A stretch of DNA of 41,994 nt from Lachnospiraceae bacterium. Its GTDB lineage: Bacteria > Bacillota > Clostridia > Lachnospirales > Lachnospiraceae. The notes below the pieces were generated by a model that ran no database searches, had not been told where the DNA came from, and was given only the letters and a program-made list of their open reading frames with translations. The position numbers and the translations under genes are program-made. Positions 1 to 9,027 of this stretch are shown in pieces. Position 1 is the stretch's first letter, and each line of letters opens with the position of its first letter. Location of the stretch: assembly GCA_017938285.1 (NCBI GenBank), contig JAGBBW010000079.1:1-41994 (forward strand). The letters are read 5' to 3'.

Positions 1-2082
1 CCAAACTGTCTGACAGAAGAGGAAAAGGCTGACGCCAGGGAAAAACTGCGGCAGACAGCCAATACCCAGCCGGTACTGGCAGCTATGGAGGCTGGTTTGT
101 ATGAGGTGGCAAAGAGTCGTGGATTAAAGGCAGACATGATGATTGGACACAGCTTTGGTGAGCTGGTGGCACTCTGGGCAGATGGGGTATGGAGCTATGA
201 TACGTTAATCAGCACCGCAAAGCAGCGTGGAACTTTCATGGGCGCAGTGGCAGGCGATACCGCCATGACCGCAGTGATGGCGGATAAAAAGACCGTGGAG
301 GGTTATATAAAAGGATTCCAGCATGTTTATATGGCAAACGAAAACAGTCCGTCCCAGACCGTTGTTTCTGGTGACAGAAAAGAGATGGAGCAGTTGGAAA
401 AGCTGCTGGAAGAAAATAAAATCAAGGCAGTGCGGCTGAAAGTATCCGGTGCGTTTCATTCTCCATATATGGAGCAGGCAGCAAAGGAATTCCGTGACTT
501 TTTGGCAGGACAGAACATCGGGCGTTCTTCCGGGAAGGTTCTTGCAAACTATGATGGCAAGTCCTATCCGGTCAACAATCCGGAGAAAACGGCAGATATT
601 CTGCAGAAACAGCTGGTGAAGCCGGTATTGTTCCAGACAGGCGTTGAAAATGCTTATGAAAAGGGAGCAAGAGTCTTTGTGGAAGTAGGTAGCGGAAAAG
701 TATTGTCCAATCTGACCGGCAACATTCTGGCAGGCAAAGAGCATGAAGTGATTGCTCTTTGCCCGGATAAAAATAAGGACAGTATGGTGCAGTTTGAATT
801 TGCAATGGCAAGACTCGCTGTTCTTGGATTTGATGTTGCAGACGATAAATACCGTGTACTGCCAGCGGAAGAACTCATGCAGAAGAAGACAAAAACTTCC
901 TATGCCGTAAATGAGGAAATATTCCTTCTTCCAAACGCAAAAAAAGTCCGGGATGAGGCTTTGGAGGCCAGTCCGGAGGAAATCAGAAAAAATCAGGAAT
1001 CCATGGCAGCTGCGGCAGCAAAGGCAGGTATAGGAATCGCAGCAAAGGGACAGGAAGAAACGACGGTACAGGTACAGGCAGCAGAACAGAAAGGGGTTTT
1101 GAATACAGTGAATGCAGGCAGAAAACAGGAAACAGAAATGGTCCATACAGGAAGCAGAAGTGTCCAGATGTTAAATGCAGAAGTATTTTCTAAGTTTATG
1201 GAAGTACAGACATCCCAGCTGGAAGCAGTAACCAATATGTTAAAGGCAAGCGGGGCTAAGACGGAAGCAGAGAAAAAGAATATTATGGACTGTGTCAGTC
1301 AGTTCCAGAATAACAGTTTAAAGGCATTCCAGGCTTATTTTGCAAGCCAGACGGGTACAACGGTTCCGCTGGAGGAGACATGGCAGCAGGAAACTACAGC
1401 ACCTGTGGTATTCCAGGCAGCACCAGAAGTTCAGCCGGCACCGGTAGTTCAGGCAGTACCTGTAATGGAAGCAGCACCGGCTGTGGCAGCGGCAGCAGAG
1501 AAAACAGCGGAGAATCAGAACATTCAGAAACTGGTTCTGACTGTAGTCAGTGACAAGACCGGATATCCAACCGATATGATTGATGTGGAAATGGAACTGG
1601 AAACTGACCTTGGTATCGACTCGATTAAGCGGGTGGAAATTCTTTCTGATATCAATAAAGAACTGGGTGAGATTTTTACAGCAGAGGATGTGGCGTGTCT
1701 TTCCACAAAGGGTTCCATCAGTGGAATTGTAGAATATCTGGAATCCATTGCAGCGGAAGCTCCTGTAAACAAAGCCCCTGCCGCAGCGGCAGCAGTTGAG
1801 ACAGCGGCACCTGCTGTGGTGGGTGGAACTGCTTCTGCAGTAAATGTAGAAAAAGTCGTATTGGAAGCAATTAGTGATAAAACAGGATATCCGACCGACA
1901 TGATTGATGTGGAAATGGAACTGGAAACGGATCTTGGTATCGACTCGATTAAGCGTGTGGAAATTTTCTCTGCCGTAATTGAAACGCTGGGCTGTAATCT
2001 TTCCGCTGACGAAATTGGGGAATTGTCCGGACTGCCGGATATCCAGAGCATTACAAAGTACCTGGCAGTAAAAATGGGATGA
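1..2082 (+). CDS. Pfa-like lipid synthase subunit, AT-ACP-ACP part (5' end outside window)
   Basis: The reading frame is open from base 1, so the N-terminus lies upstream; the ATG at 85 falls inside the acyltransferase domain and is not the start. The AT domain carries GHSFGE (nucleophilic Ser codon at 151) and the AFHSPYM catalytic His (codon at 457), matching the malonyl-CoA:ACP transacylase of PfaA proteins. After an Ala/Glu/Pro-rich linker there are two tandem acyl carrier domains, each with LGIDSIKRVEI; the phosphopantetheine Ser codons are at 1621 and 1945. PfaA of polyunsaturated fatty acid synthases is KS-AT-ACPn-KR, so a ketosynthase is expected upstream but cannot be seen. Here the KR is a separate gene, which begins 14 nt after this stop. 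The product is unknown; the protein is cytosolic. The AT and ACP assignments are secure, and PfaA-like origin is strongly supported by the neighbours. Confidence 0.88.
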   Translation, partial: PNCLTEEEKADAREKLRQTANTQPVLAAMEAGLYEVAKSRGLKADMMIGHSFGELVALWADGVWSYDTLISTAKQRGTFMGAVAGDTAMTAVMADKKTVEGYIKGFQHVYMANENSPSQTVVSGDRKEMEQLEKLLEENKIKAVRLKVSGAFHSPYMEQAAKEFRDFLAGQNIGRSSGKVLANYDGKSYPVNNPEKTADILQKQLVKPVLFQTGVENAYEKGARVFVEVGSGKVLSNLTGNILAGKEHEVIALCPDKNKDSMVQFEFAMARLAVLGFDVADDKYRVLPAEELMQKKTKTSYAVNEEIFLLPNAKKVRDEALEASPEEIRKNQESMAAAAAKAGIGIAAKGQEETTVQVQAAEQKGVLNTVNAGRKQETEMVHTGSRSVQMLNAEVFSKFMEVQTSQLEAVTNMLKASGAKTEAEKKNIMDCVSQFQNNSLKAFQAYFASQTGTTVPLEETWQQETTAPVVFQAAPEVQPAPVVQAVPVMEAAPAVAAAAEKTAENQNIQKLVLTVVSDKTGYPTDMIDVEMELETDLGIDSIKRVEILSDINKELGEIFTAEDVACLSTKGSISGIVEYLESIAAEAPVNKAPAAAAAVETAAPAVVGGTASAVNVEKVVLEAISDKTGYPTDMIDVEMELETDLGIDSIKRVEIFSAVIETLGCNLSADEIGELSGLPDIQSITKYLAVKMG

Positions 2083-2096
2083 CAGGAGGAGCCGGA

Positions 2097-3947
2097 GTGA
2101 AAAATCACATGGATAGGAAACAGAAAATATATGTACATCAGCAGCAGGCAGATGCACTGAATGCGTACTGGAAATCCCAGAATCAGAAAATCAGTAAGCT
2201 GGAGGACTTTGTGAAGCAGGGCGGAAGTATTTCCACGGAGCTTAACCAGGTAGTGGAGGAGTTTCAGCGCAATGGCATGACTGCATACGAACAGTTGATG
2301 CGGGGACAGCAGGTTCTGCTGTCCTGCCTGGCACAGACACAGGGTCAGGGGGGTGTGGAAAAGAGCAGTCCATGGGCAAACGAAGTGATTGATTCTATTG
2401 ATCTGAATGACCCGGAAACGATTAAACGCCGGGAAGTACAGATTACCCTTTGTGACGATGTTGTACGTGGTGAAAGTGCACTGCCGGAATCCGGTATCAT
2501 TTTAATGCTTGGAGAAGAGGATGCTTACGGAACGGCAATGAAAAAATATCTGGAAGCCCATGGACTTAACATCCGGCATATTCCGGATTTTCTGGATGAG
2601 GAGGAAGCAGAAAAACAGGTTGCAGCGGCGGCGCAGGAAGGTGAGATTGCCGGACTGGTGGTGCTGGGCAATAAGTATTACAGCGATGAGGAAAGAGACC
2701 ATTATTATGATTACATTCTGACAATTGCAACCCTGATTAAGCGGGTGGTAATCCACATCCGGGCGCAGAAGACAAACCGGCAGTGGCTGTTTCTGTTTAA
2801 TACCTTTATGGACGGTAAACTTGGCATGACCGGAACCTCGGAATATTACCACTATGGTACATTAAGCGGCATGGCAAAATGTATTGCCATTGAGCTTCGG
2901 GGCCAGGTATATGTAAAAGAAATTGATTTTGATCCGGCAATAGAAACAGAGGTTATGATAGAATATCTGGATGACGAACTCCGCTGTCATGAGGCTTTTC
3001 AGGAAGTGGGACGAACCGCAGATGGCAGGCGTCACCGCCTGACTTCTGTCCTGACAAAATCCGTGGTAACAGAGAATCTCTGCCCGCTGAAAGAAGAGGA
3101 TATTCTGCTGGTATCCGGTGGGTCCAGGGGTGTTACCTCTTCCTGTATTATCGAGCTGGCAAAACGGGTGAAATGCACCTTTGTAATTCTGGGCCGGGCG
3201 GAGATTCTGGAAGAAAATAATGACGATGAGGAAACAGCAGAGGTCAGTGAACTCAAAGATATGAAAACCCTGATGGCAAAACGGTTTAAAGCCCAGGGGT
3301 ATAAGGGGGCGTTTACTGCCATAGAAAAGAAAGCAAGGGCTGTTCTTGCGCAGCGTGATATGTTAAATACGTTTGAGGCTATCCGGGCGACAGGAAACCG
3401 TGTGCATTATTATGCCTGTGATGTCAATGACCGTGATGGCATGAAGGATGTATTGGCAAGGATTCAGAAGGAAGTTGGAAAAATTACAGGTGTTGTCCAT
3501 GGAGCAGGTATTGTGGCCGATTCAAAAATCTGGAATAAGGATATGAAATCTTTCCGGCGCGTATTTGATACGAAGTATAAGGGACTCAACAACATTATGG
3601 ACAATGTGGACAAAGAAGCTTTAAAGCTGCTTGTGATGTTCAGTTCTCTTTCCGGATATTTTGGAAATGATGGTCAGATTGACTATGTGGCAGGAAACGA
3701 GTATATGGACAAATATGCTTATTATATGAGAGAAAAGTATCCGAACTGCCGTGCAGTTGCCATCAACTGGGGGGCCTGGAATGGAGGTATGATGTATCTG
3801 GATGCGGTGTACATCAGTACGTTGAAGGAAAAAGGATACATATTGATTCCACTGGAAGTAGGGGCAAATTATTTTGCCAACGATTTTCTGATGGGACTGC
3901 CGTCTGCGCAGATTCTGATTAATAATACAGGAAATCCGCCAGTATAA
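2097..3947 (+). CDS. Stand-alone PfaA-type ketoreductase protein
   Basis: This gene encodes a beta-ketoacyl reductase of the polyketide/PUFA synthase kind, expected to reduce ACP-bound 3-ketoacyl chains with NADPH. The first 90 or so residues are a helical linker. A non-catalytic Rossmann-like half follows, then the active half with GGSRGVT near residue 341. The catalytic Ser517, Tyr530 and Asn534 have standard KR spacing (S-x12-Y-x3-N). An ATG at 2079 overlaps the previous stop, but AGGAGG lies just downstream of it and 7 nt before GTG 2097, so GTG 2097 is the better start; ATG 2109 is also possible. In characterised PfaA proteins this domain is fused C-terminal to the ACPs, so here it is split off. 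It is co-transcribed with its neighbours, judging by the tight spacing. Confidence 0.85.
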   Translation: MKNHMDRKQKIYVHQQQADALNAYWKSQNQKISKLEDFVKQGGSISTELNQVVEEFQRNGMTAYEQLMRGQQVLLSCLAQTQGQGGVEKSSPWANEVIDSIDLNDPETIKRREVQITLCDDVVRGESALPESGIILMLGEEDAYGTAMKKYLEAHGLNIRHIPDFLDEEEAEKQVAAAAQEGEIAGLVVLGNKYYSDEERDHYYDYILTIATLIKRVVIHIRAQKTNRQWLFLFNTFMDGKLGMTGTSEYYHYGTLSGMAKCIAIELRGQVYVKEIDFDPAIETEVMIEYLDDELRCHEAFQEVGRTADGRRHRLTSVLTKSVVTENLCPLKEEDILLVSGGSRGVTSSCIIELAKRVKCTFVILGRAEILEENNDDEETAEVSELKDMKTLMAKRFKAQGYKGAFTAIEKKARAVLAQRDMLNTFEAIRATGNRVHYYACDVNDRDGMKDVLARIQKEVGKITGVVHGAGIVADSKIWNKDMKSFRRVFDTKYKGLNNIMDNVDKEALKLLVMFSSLSGYFGNDGQIDYVAGNEYMDKYAYYMREKYPNCRAVAINWGAWNGGMMYLDAVYISTLKEKGYILIPLEVGANYFANDFLMGLPSAQILINNTGNPPV

Positions 3948-3967
3948 GGGAAAGAGGGGAATTTAAC

Positions 3968-6900
3968 GTGAAGTACCATTTTATGGTTACCGGTATTGGA
4001 TTTTGTGCCGGAAATATAACGAATCATGAAGAACTGGTGGAATCCATTATTACAGGAAAAAAGCCAGCCAGACAAAAAATGGAGCCTGACATTCCGTATG
4101 CGGTAAAAGCGGCATTAAAATATAAGGACGAGAAGCCTGTGCTTCTGATTTCAAGTACAGAGGTTTCAAAGGAAATACTTGCAGAGTTTAAGATTGCAGA
4201 GCAGAGGAAAAGCGGAAACTTTGGAACAATGCTGACGGATGCCGGAAAAATTCTGGAAGAACATCAATATGAAAATGTGCTGCTTCTTGGCCAGGGCGGG
4301 GAAGGATACGCAGCAGTACTTTTATCCGGGCAGCCGGAACGCTGCTTTGCCCAGGTGGAAATAGAACCCCTGGCAGGGGCGTTAGAAACACCGTTGTTCG
4401 ATGCCATGATGCAGTTTATCACTGCAGTGGTGGAAATACGGTTTGCCTTTAAGCTGGATGGCAGTGTAAAGGATGGCTCTTATATCTGGCACTGGATGGA
4501 AAAGAGAGAACTTACCAGAACCATCGACGGCATTGACGTCTGCATGAAAGAGGCAGAACTTGTCAATAAAGCAGTATTTGAGTCAAAGCGCTACCTTCTG
4601 CCGGTGGCGTTTGATACCATTGACGAGGCAGAAGAGGCACTTGTAAACCTGCAGAAGGCAGCTGCCCGACAGGGACTTTATAAAACAATGCTCACCAGCA
4701 TAGAGAATCTGAAAGACAGGATATGTGCTGAAAACAGGATAGTATTGCTGGCAGAGGATTATGACAGCTTAAAATCCCAGACGGATGAGCTGCTTGCAAA
4801 AAAAGGACAGCTTCTGGACGAAGGATTCTGTTGGAAGAGTACGACAGGTTCCCGTTATATCAGGAAGAGTACCAAAAAACCGAAGGTAGTATTCATGAAT
4901 CCACCAGGAGGCATGTTTAACAGCAAACCATTTCATCGGTTTGTCAGCAGGCTGTATGATTTTGTGGAAGAGGTTTTTACACCGGCAAGAGGTGTTTTTT
5001 CCGGTGGAAGTCAGAATGAAACACTGGATAAGTATTTAAAAGAGATTAATATTACATACGTGGTGATGTATCTTTTAGAGACCATTGGCATCCAGCCGGA
5101 CCTTCTTTCCGGAGCCAGCATGGGCGAGGTGGTATTTGACCTTGTCAATCTGGCAGTTCGTGGAAAGACTGGTTCAGAGGCAGAAGAAATGGAACGTGCC
5201 AGGGGAGTCATGGAAACTGCCATGCGCAATGTTTTAGAAGACCGGAAGGCACACGAAGAGGCATATTTTGGACATGAAATAAATCTGATGAAATATTATC
5301 TGAAGTGTAATGCAGAAGAAGCGAAGCAGGCTATTGCAGATTACGATGATGTTTTTGTAATTATTGAAGGTTCGCCAAAGGATGTGCTGATTTGTGGTGA
5401 AAAGTCCTCCTGTGAAAAGCTGATTCAGGAACTGGGCTGTGTTGCCATAGAGATGGAGGATCCAAATTATGTTCATACACCGGTGGTAGAAGGGGAATTT
5501 GAGAAGATTCGCACGGAACTGGTGAATGCAGGAGCTTATCTGGATGTGGACCGTCTGCCATATCGGTTGTTCAGCACCTGTCTGAAAAAGACAATGGACA
5601 GCAGCAGTGAGATGTTTGCAGAGAATTTTGCGTCAATTGTTACCCGGTCGGTCAATTATACCGAAGCGGTGAAGCTTCTGTATGCACAGGGAGCCCGTGT
5701 GTTTATTGATTTAAGTACCACACAGTTGTGCGGCAGCTGGGCGGAGGAAACCCTTTCCGGTTGTCCGGATGTGGAGGTGATTTCCATCTATGAGGAGAAG
5801 GATACTGCTGACTACCTGATGGATTTGTGTGCAGTGCTGCTGGCAGGAAACACGGCATTTGATTTTGAAAAACTGTATTCCAGACTTGCTTTTGTAAACG
5901 ATGAGCTGGTGGAAGAAATTCCAACGGAACCGGTTGCAGCAGGGTCTGATGCTGAGGAAGAAAAGATGGATAAAACTGTAGTTGAGCCGAAAGAGTCGGC
6001 ACGGGCTGTAAAGGTGCAGCCGGAACAAAAGGAGAAAATTGTGGTAAGTGCCATGGCAGGGGATACTGCGGATTATCAGCAGATGCTGAAGCAGTACATC
6101 ACAAACCAGCTGGTGGTGAACCAGAAGGCGTATGAATTGTATCTGGAGGCAGAAAACAAGCTGTTTGACCAGATTCTGGAAGCTTATGCCGGAAATAAAC
6201 CAGTGGCTTCTGTGGCAGGGAATTCTTCTCAGGAAAAGAATTATTTGTGGGACAGGGAACAGATTATTGAGATGACGGACCGTTCCATGGCAGCAGTTCT
6301 GGGTGAGAAGTATAAGGAAGTGGACCAGTATCCGATACGGGCAAGAATGCCATTGCCGCCATTTTTATTTGTGTCCCGCATTGTTTCTATTGATGCAGAG
6401 TTTGGTAAGCTTCGTCCATCCTCTATCGTAGCAGAGTATGATCTGGATGAGACCTGTGTATTCCGTACCGGCGATAACCAGATTTCTCCGCTGATTGGAT
6501 CAGAAGCTTCCCATATTGCAATTTTCCTGATTGCTTATATGGGACTGGATGCCATGTCCAAGGGAACCCTTTCCTATCGTGCTATCGACTCCTCGCAGGT
6601 TTCCTACAGCGAGCGGCCATTCCGTGTGGGTGACACTATGCGTACGGTGCTGAAGATTAATCGCTTTGTCCAGAATGGTTCTACCATCCTCCTGTTTTTT
6701 ACGTTTGAAACCTACAACGGAGAGGAACTGATTGCTGTTACCGAGGCTACCGGTGGTTTCTTTACGAAGGCAGAGCTGGCCTCCAACAAAGGAATTATCG
6801 CACCAAAGAAAGTGTTAAAGAAGGTGGAGCCGAAGGAATTTTTACATTATTCGGATTCTGTCAGAACTTCTTACGGGAAAGAGCAGGTATCTGCGTTTTA

Positions 6901-7417
6901 TGACGGAAATTATGAAGCGTGCTTTGGTGAGAGCAGAAAGAAGCTGTCCCTCAAGGAAACCTATTATCTGCCTTATGACATGAAGATGATTGACCGTGTG
7001 ACAAACATTGATTACAACGGCGGTATGTATGGACGGGGGATGATCTGTGGAGAAAAGCAGATTACTCCGGATATGTGGCCTTTTAAGGCACATTTCAAAA
7101 ATGATCCGGTATTTCCTGCCATCATTATGACCGATGGTGTCACCCAGCTGGGCGTATTCCTGTTTGCCCATGCAGGGCTGCTGGCACAATTTGAAAGTGC
7201 CAACGTCACGATGATTAACGGCAACTGTGTCAAATCAAAATTCCGTGGACAGGCCAGACATGGTTACAGCACACTCCGCTATGAAGTACATGTAAAAGAT
7301 GTGGTTCAGACCGGAGACAGTATTTCTGTATATTTTGACGCTGGAATTTTCAATGATGGTCTGCAGATTATTCAGGTGGAAAGTTTCGCACTGAAAATCT
7401 TCAGTGATCCAGAGTAA
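3968..7417 (+). CDS. Pfa-like subunit: vestigial KS start, acyltransferase, tandem FabA-like dehydratases
   Basis: This is an 1149-residue cytosolic multidomain protein. Residues 1-30 resemble only the start of a ketosynthase or chain-length factor (VTGIGF), and no KS catalytic Cys region follows. Residues about 300-640 form an acyltransferase-like domain with GASMGE at 382 (Ser384; Ala replaces the usual His of GHSxG) and VHTP with His503, so the Ser/His pair is kept. A charged linker follows (about 660-780). Two hot-dog dehydratase domains then resemble PfaC. The second has HF..DPV.P.....D with His1042 and Asp1056, the same 14-residue spacing as His70/Asp84 of E. coli FabA. In the first, the equivalent His is not evident. 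The start is GTG 3968 after AAAGAGGGGA. In known systems AT (PfaB) and KS-CLF-DH-DH (PfaC) are separate; here an AT is joined to DH-DH and KS/CLF is missing. Confidence 0.82.
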   Translation: MKYHFMVTGIGFCAGNITNHEELVESIITGKKPARQKMEPDIPYAVKAALKYKDEKPVLLISSTEVSKEILAEFKIAEQRKSGNFGTMLTDAGKILEEHQYENVLLLGQGGEGYAAVLLSGQPERCFAQVEIEPLAGALETPLFDAMMQFITAVVEIRFAFKLDGSVKDGSYIWHWMEKRELTRTIDGIDVCMKEAELVNKAVFESKRYLLPVAFDTIDEAEEALVNLQKAAARQGLYKTMLTSIENLKDRICAENRIVLLAEDYDSLKSQTDELLAKKGQLLDEGFCWKSTTGSRYIRKSTKKPKVVFMNPPGGMFNSKPFHRFVSRLYDFVEEVFTPARGVFSGGSQNETLDKYLKEINITYVVMYLLETIGIQPDLLSGASMGEVVFDLVNLAVRGKTGSEAEEMERARGVMETAMRNVLEDRKAHEEAYFGHEINLMKYYLKCNAEEAKQAIADYDDVFVIIEGSPKDVLICGEKSSCEKLIQELGCVAIEMEDPNYVHTPVVEGEFEKIRTELVNAGAYLDVDRLPYRLFSTCLKKTMDSSSEMFAENFASIVTRSVNYTEAVKLLYAQGARVFIDLSTTQLCGSWAEETLSGCPDVEVISIYEEKDTADYLMDLCAVLLAGNTAFDFEKLYSRLAFVNDELVEEIPTEPVAAGSDAEEEKMDKTVVEPKESARAVKVQPEQKEKIVVSAMAGDTADYQQMLKQYITNQLVVNQKAYELYLEAENKLFDQILEAYAGNKPVASVAGNSSQEKNYLWDREQIIEMTDRSMAAVLGEKYKEVDQYPIRARMPLPPFLFVSRIVSIDAEFGKLRPSSIVAEYDLDETCVFRTGDNQISPLIGSEASHIAIFLIAYMGLDAMSKGTLSYRAIDSSQVSYSERPFRVGDTMRTVLKINRFVQNGSTILLFFTFETYNGEELIAVTEATGGFFTKAELASNKGIIAPKKVLKKVEPKEFLHYSDSVRTSYGKEQVSAFYDGNYEACFGESRKKLSLKETYYLPYDMKMIDRVTNIDYNGGMYGRGMICGEKQITPDMWPFKAHFKNDPVFPAIIMTDGVTQLGVFLFAHAGLLAQFESANVTMINGNCVKSKFRGQARHGYSTLRYEVHVKDVVQTGDSISVYFDAGIFNDGLQIIQVESFALKIFSDPE

Positions 7418-7430
7418 GGAGGTGGCAGTT

Positions 7431-8936
7431 ATGCCTTTCATGAATCAGGAAAACAGCAGGGAGATTCTTGCGAATGAAAAGTATCCGGTTCTGTTTGCCT
7501 GCCGGCAGAACGAAGAAATGGTTATTTCTACAGAAGCACTGGAAGAAGAAACAATGTTATTCCAGATTCCGAATATAACAGCAGAAAGATTTGGTGATTC
7601 CGGATTTAAAAAAGAATATGGTCTGAAATATGCTTTGTACGGTGGTGCCATGGCTAACGGCATTGCGTCTTCTGATATGGTAATTGCCCTTGGAAAAGCC
7701 GGTTTTATGGGAAGTTATGGTGCAGGTGGCATGTTCCTGGAGGTAATTGCAGCAGAGATTGACAAAATCCAGGCGGCGCTGGGTGATAAGCCATACATGA
7801 TAAATATGCTTTCCAACCGCAATGGTGAGGCGGAATTAAAACTTGCACAGTTGCTGATTGACAAAAAAGTTCCGGCAGTGGAAGCATCGGCATATATTGT
7901 GCCTTCAGACGCACTGATTTATTATCGTGTCAAAGGAATTTACGAGGATGCAGAAGGAAACATTGTGACTCCTCATAAGGTGATTGCCAAGGTTTCCAGA
8001 GAAGAGGTTCTGGAAAAGTTTGTCCTGCCACCGGACGCAGCAGCAGTAGCCAGGCTTGTGGCGGCAGGGCTTTTGACCGAGGCAGAGGCGGCGCTCGCTT
8101 CCCGTATTCCTATGGCAGATGATATTACGGTAGAAGCGGATTCCGGCGGTCATACCGATGGCCGGCCGCTGGTGTCCATGCTTCCGGCACTGATTGCCCT
8201 GGCAGAGCGTATCCAGGCACCGCTTGGATATCAGAAAAAGGTCCGTGTAGGTGCCGGAGGAGGTATTGGTACAGGACTTTCCTGTCTGGCGGCTTTTCAG
8301 ATGGGAGCGGCTTACGTGGTAACCGGTTCCGTGAATCAGTCCTGTGTGGAAGCAGGAACTTCGGATTATGTTAAGAAAGTGCTGGCAGAAACTGCCATGG
8401 CAGATGTGATGATGGCTCCATGTGCGGATATGTTTGAAAGTGGTGCCAGGGTGGAGGTAATCAAAAAAGGTACCATGTATCCGCAGAATGCACAGAAACT
8501 GTACGAATATTATACGAAGTACCCTTCTTTTGAAGCCATTCCGCAGGCAGACCGGGACAGAGTGGAGAAGAGAATTCTGCGTGATACTTTTGCAAATGTC
8601 TGGAATGCAACAAAAGATTACTTTGCCAAGGTGGACCCGGCAAAGATTGCAAAAGCAGAGGCAGATCCAAAGCTGAAAATGGCACTGGTATTCCGCTGGT
8701 ATCTGGGCTGTTCTTCCCGCTGGGCAGTAAAAGGAGAGCAGGCAAGGCAGCTGGATATGCAGATCTGGTGCGGACAGTCCATGGGTGCGTTTAATCTCTG
8801 GGTAAAGGGAACACCGCTGGAAAAGATGGAAAACCGGAAAGTGGCAGTGGTTGCGGAAACTCTGCTGCAGAGCTGTGCATATGAATATATGAAGAATATG
8901 ATACAGATGTTTGACTTCACAAACCTGAAAAATTGA
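7431..8936 (+). CDS. pfaD: PfaD-type FMN-dependent enoyl reductase
   Basis: This is a TIM-barrel flavoenzyme of the 2-nitropropane dioxygenase/PfaD family, predicted to reduce enoyl-ACP intermediates for the upstream synthase. Family features include YALYGGAMANGIASSDMV near the N-terminus, GKAGFMGSYGAGG, the SGGHTDGRPL region and the glycine-rich phosphate-binding GAGGGIGTG at about residue 274. The length of 501 residues is slightly under the usual 530-550. The start chosen is ATG 7431, with AAGGAGGT 7 nt upstream, overlapping the end of the previous gene's stop region; a GTG at 7404 lies inside the previous gene. As the last lipid-synthase gene in view it completes AT/ACP, KR, DH and ER activities. 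No phosphopantetheinyl transferase is seen in the window, so one must be supplied from elsewhere. Confidence 0.88.
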   Translation: MPFMNQENSREILANEKYPVLFACRQNEEMVISTEALEEETMLFQIPNITAERFGDSGFKKEYGLKYALYGGAMANGIASSDMVIALGKAGFMGSYGAGGMFLEVIAAEIDKIQAALGDKPYMINMLSNRNGEAELKLAQLLIDKKVPAVEASAYIVPSDALIYYRVKGIYEDAEGNIVTPHKVIAKVSREEVLEKFVLPPDAAAVARLVAAGLLTEAEAALASRIPMADDITVEADSGGHTDGRPLVSMLPALIALAERIQAPLGYQKKVRVGAGGGIGTGLSCLAAFQMGAAYVVTGSVNQSCVEAGTSDYVKKVLAETAMADVMMAPCADMFESGARVEVIKKGTMYPQNAQKLYEYYTKYPSFEAIPQADRDRVEKRILRDTFANVWNATKDYFAKVDPAKIAKAEADPKLKMALVFRWYLGCSSRWAVKGEQARQLDMQIWCGQSMGAFNLWVKGTPLEKMENRKVAVVAETLLQSCAYEYMKNMIQMFDFTNLKN

Positions 8937-9027
8937 GTTATAATAGAACCGAGATATCTATGTACTATGTTGAACAGGTTAAAAAACGAAACCAACCAAC
9001 AAATAGGTTCTCAGAATGGAGGTTTAC
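8937..9027 (+). promoter_or_regulatory. Short gap with possible internal promoter before the branching enzyme
   Basis: The 91-bp gap holds TATAAT at 8939-8944 just after the pfaD stop, but no good -35 box at 16-18 nt. It may be a weak internal promoter, or the branching enzyme may simply be read through from pfaD. Confidence 0.3.

Noticed and set aside
205-1146. 313-codon minus-strand open frame
   Set aside because: It lies wholly opposite the well-supported AT domain, and its composition is atypical of protein.
2070-2100. Frameshift between the ACP protein and the ketoreductase
   Set aside because: Both ends are clean, and an AGGAGG at proper distance from GTG 2097 supports a genuine second start.
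1318-2157. Long minus-strand open frame opposite the ACP domains
   Set aside because: Cys/His/Arg-rich composition and no RBS; it mirrors the repetitive Ala/Glu-rich ACP-linker coding sequence.
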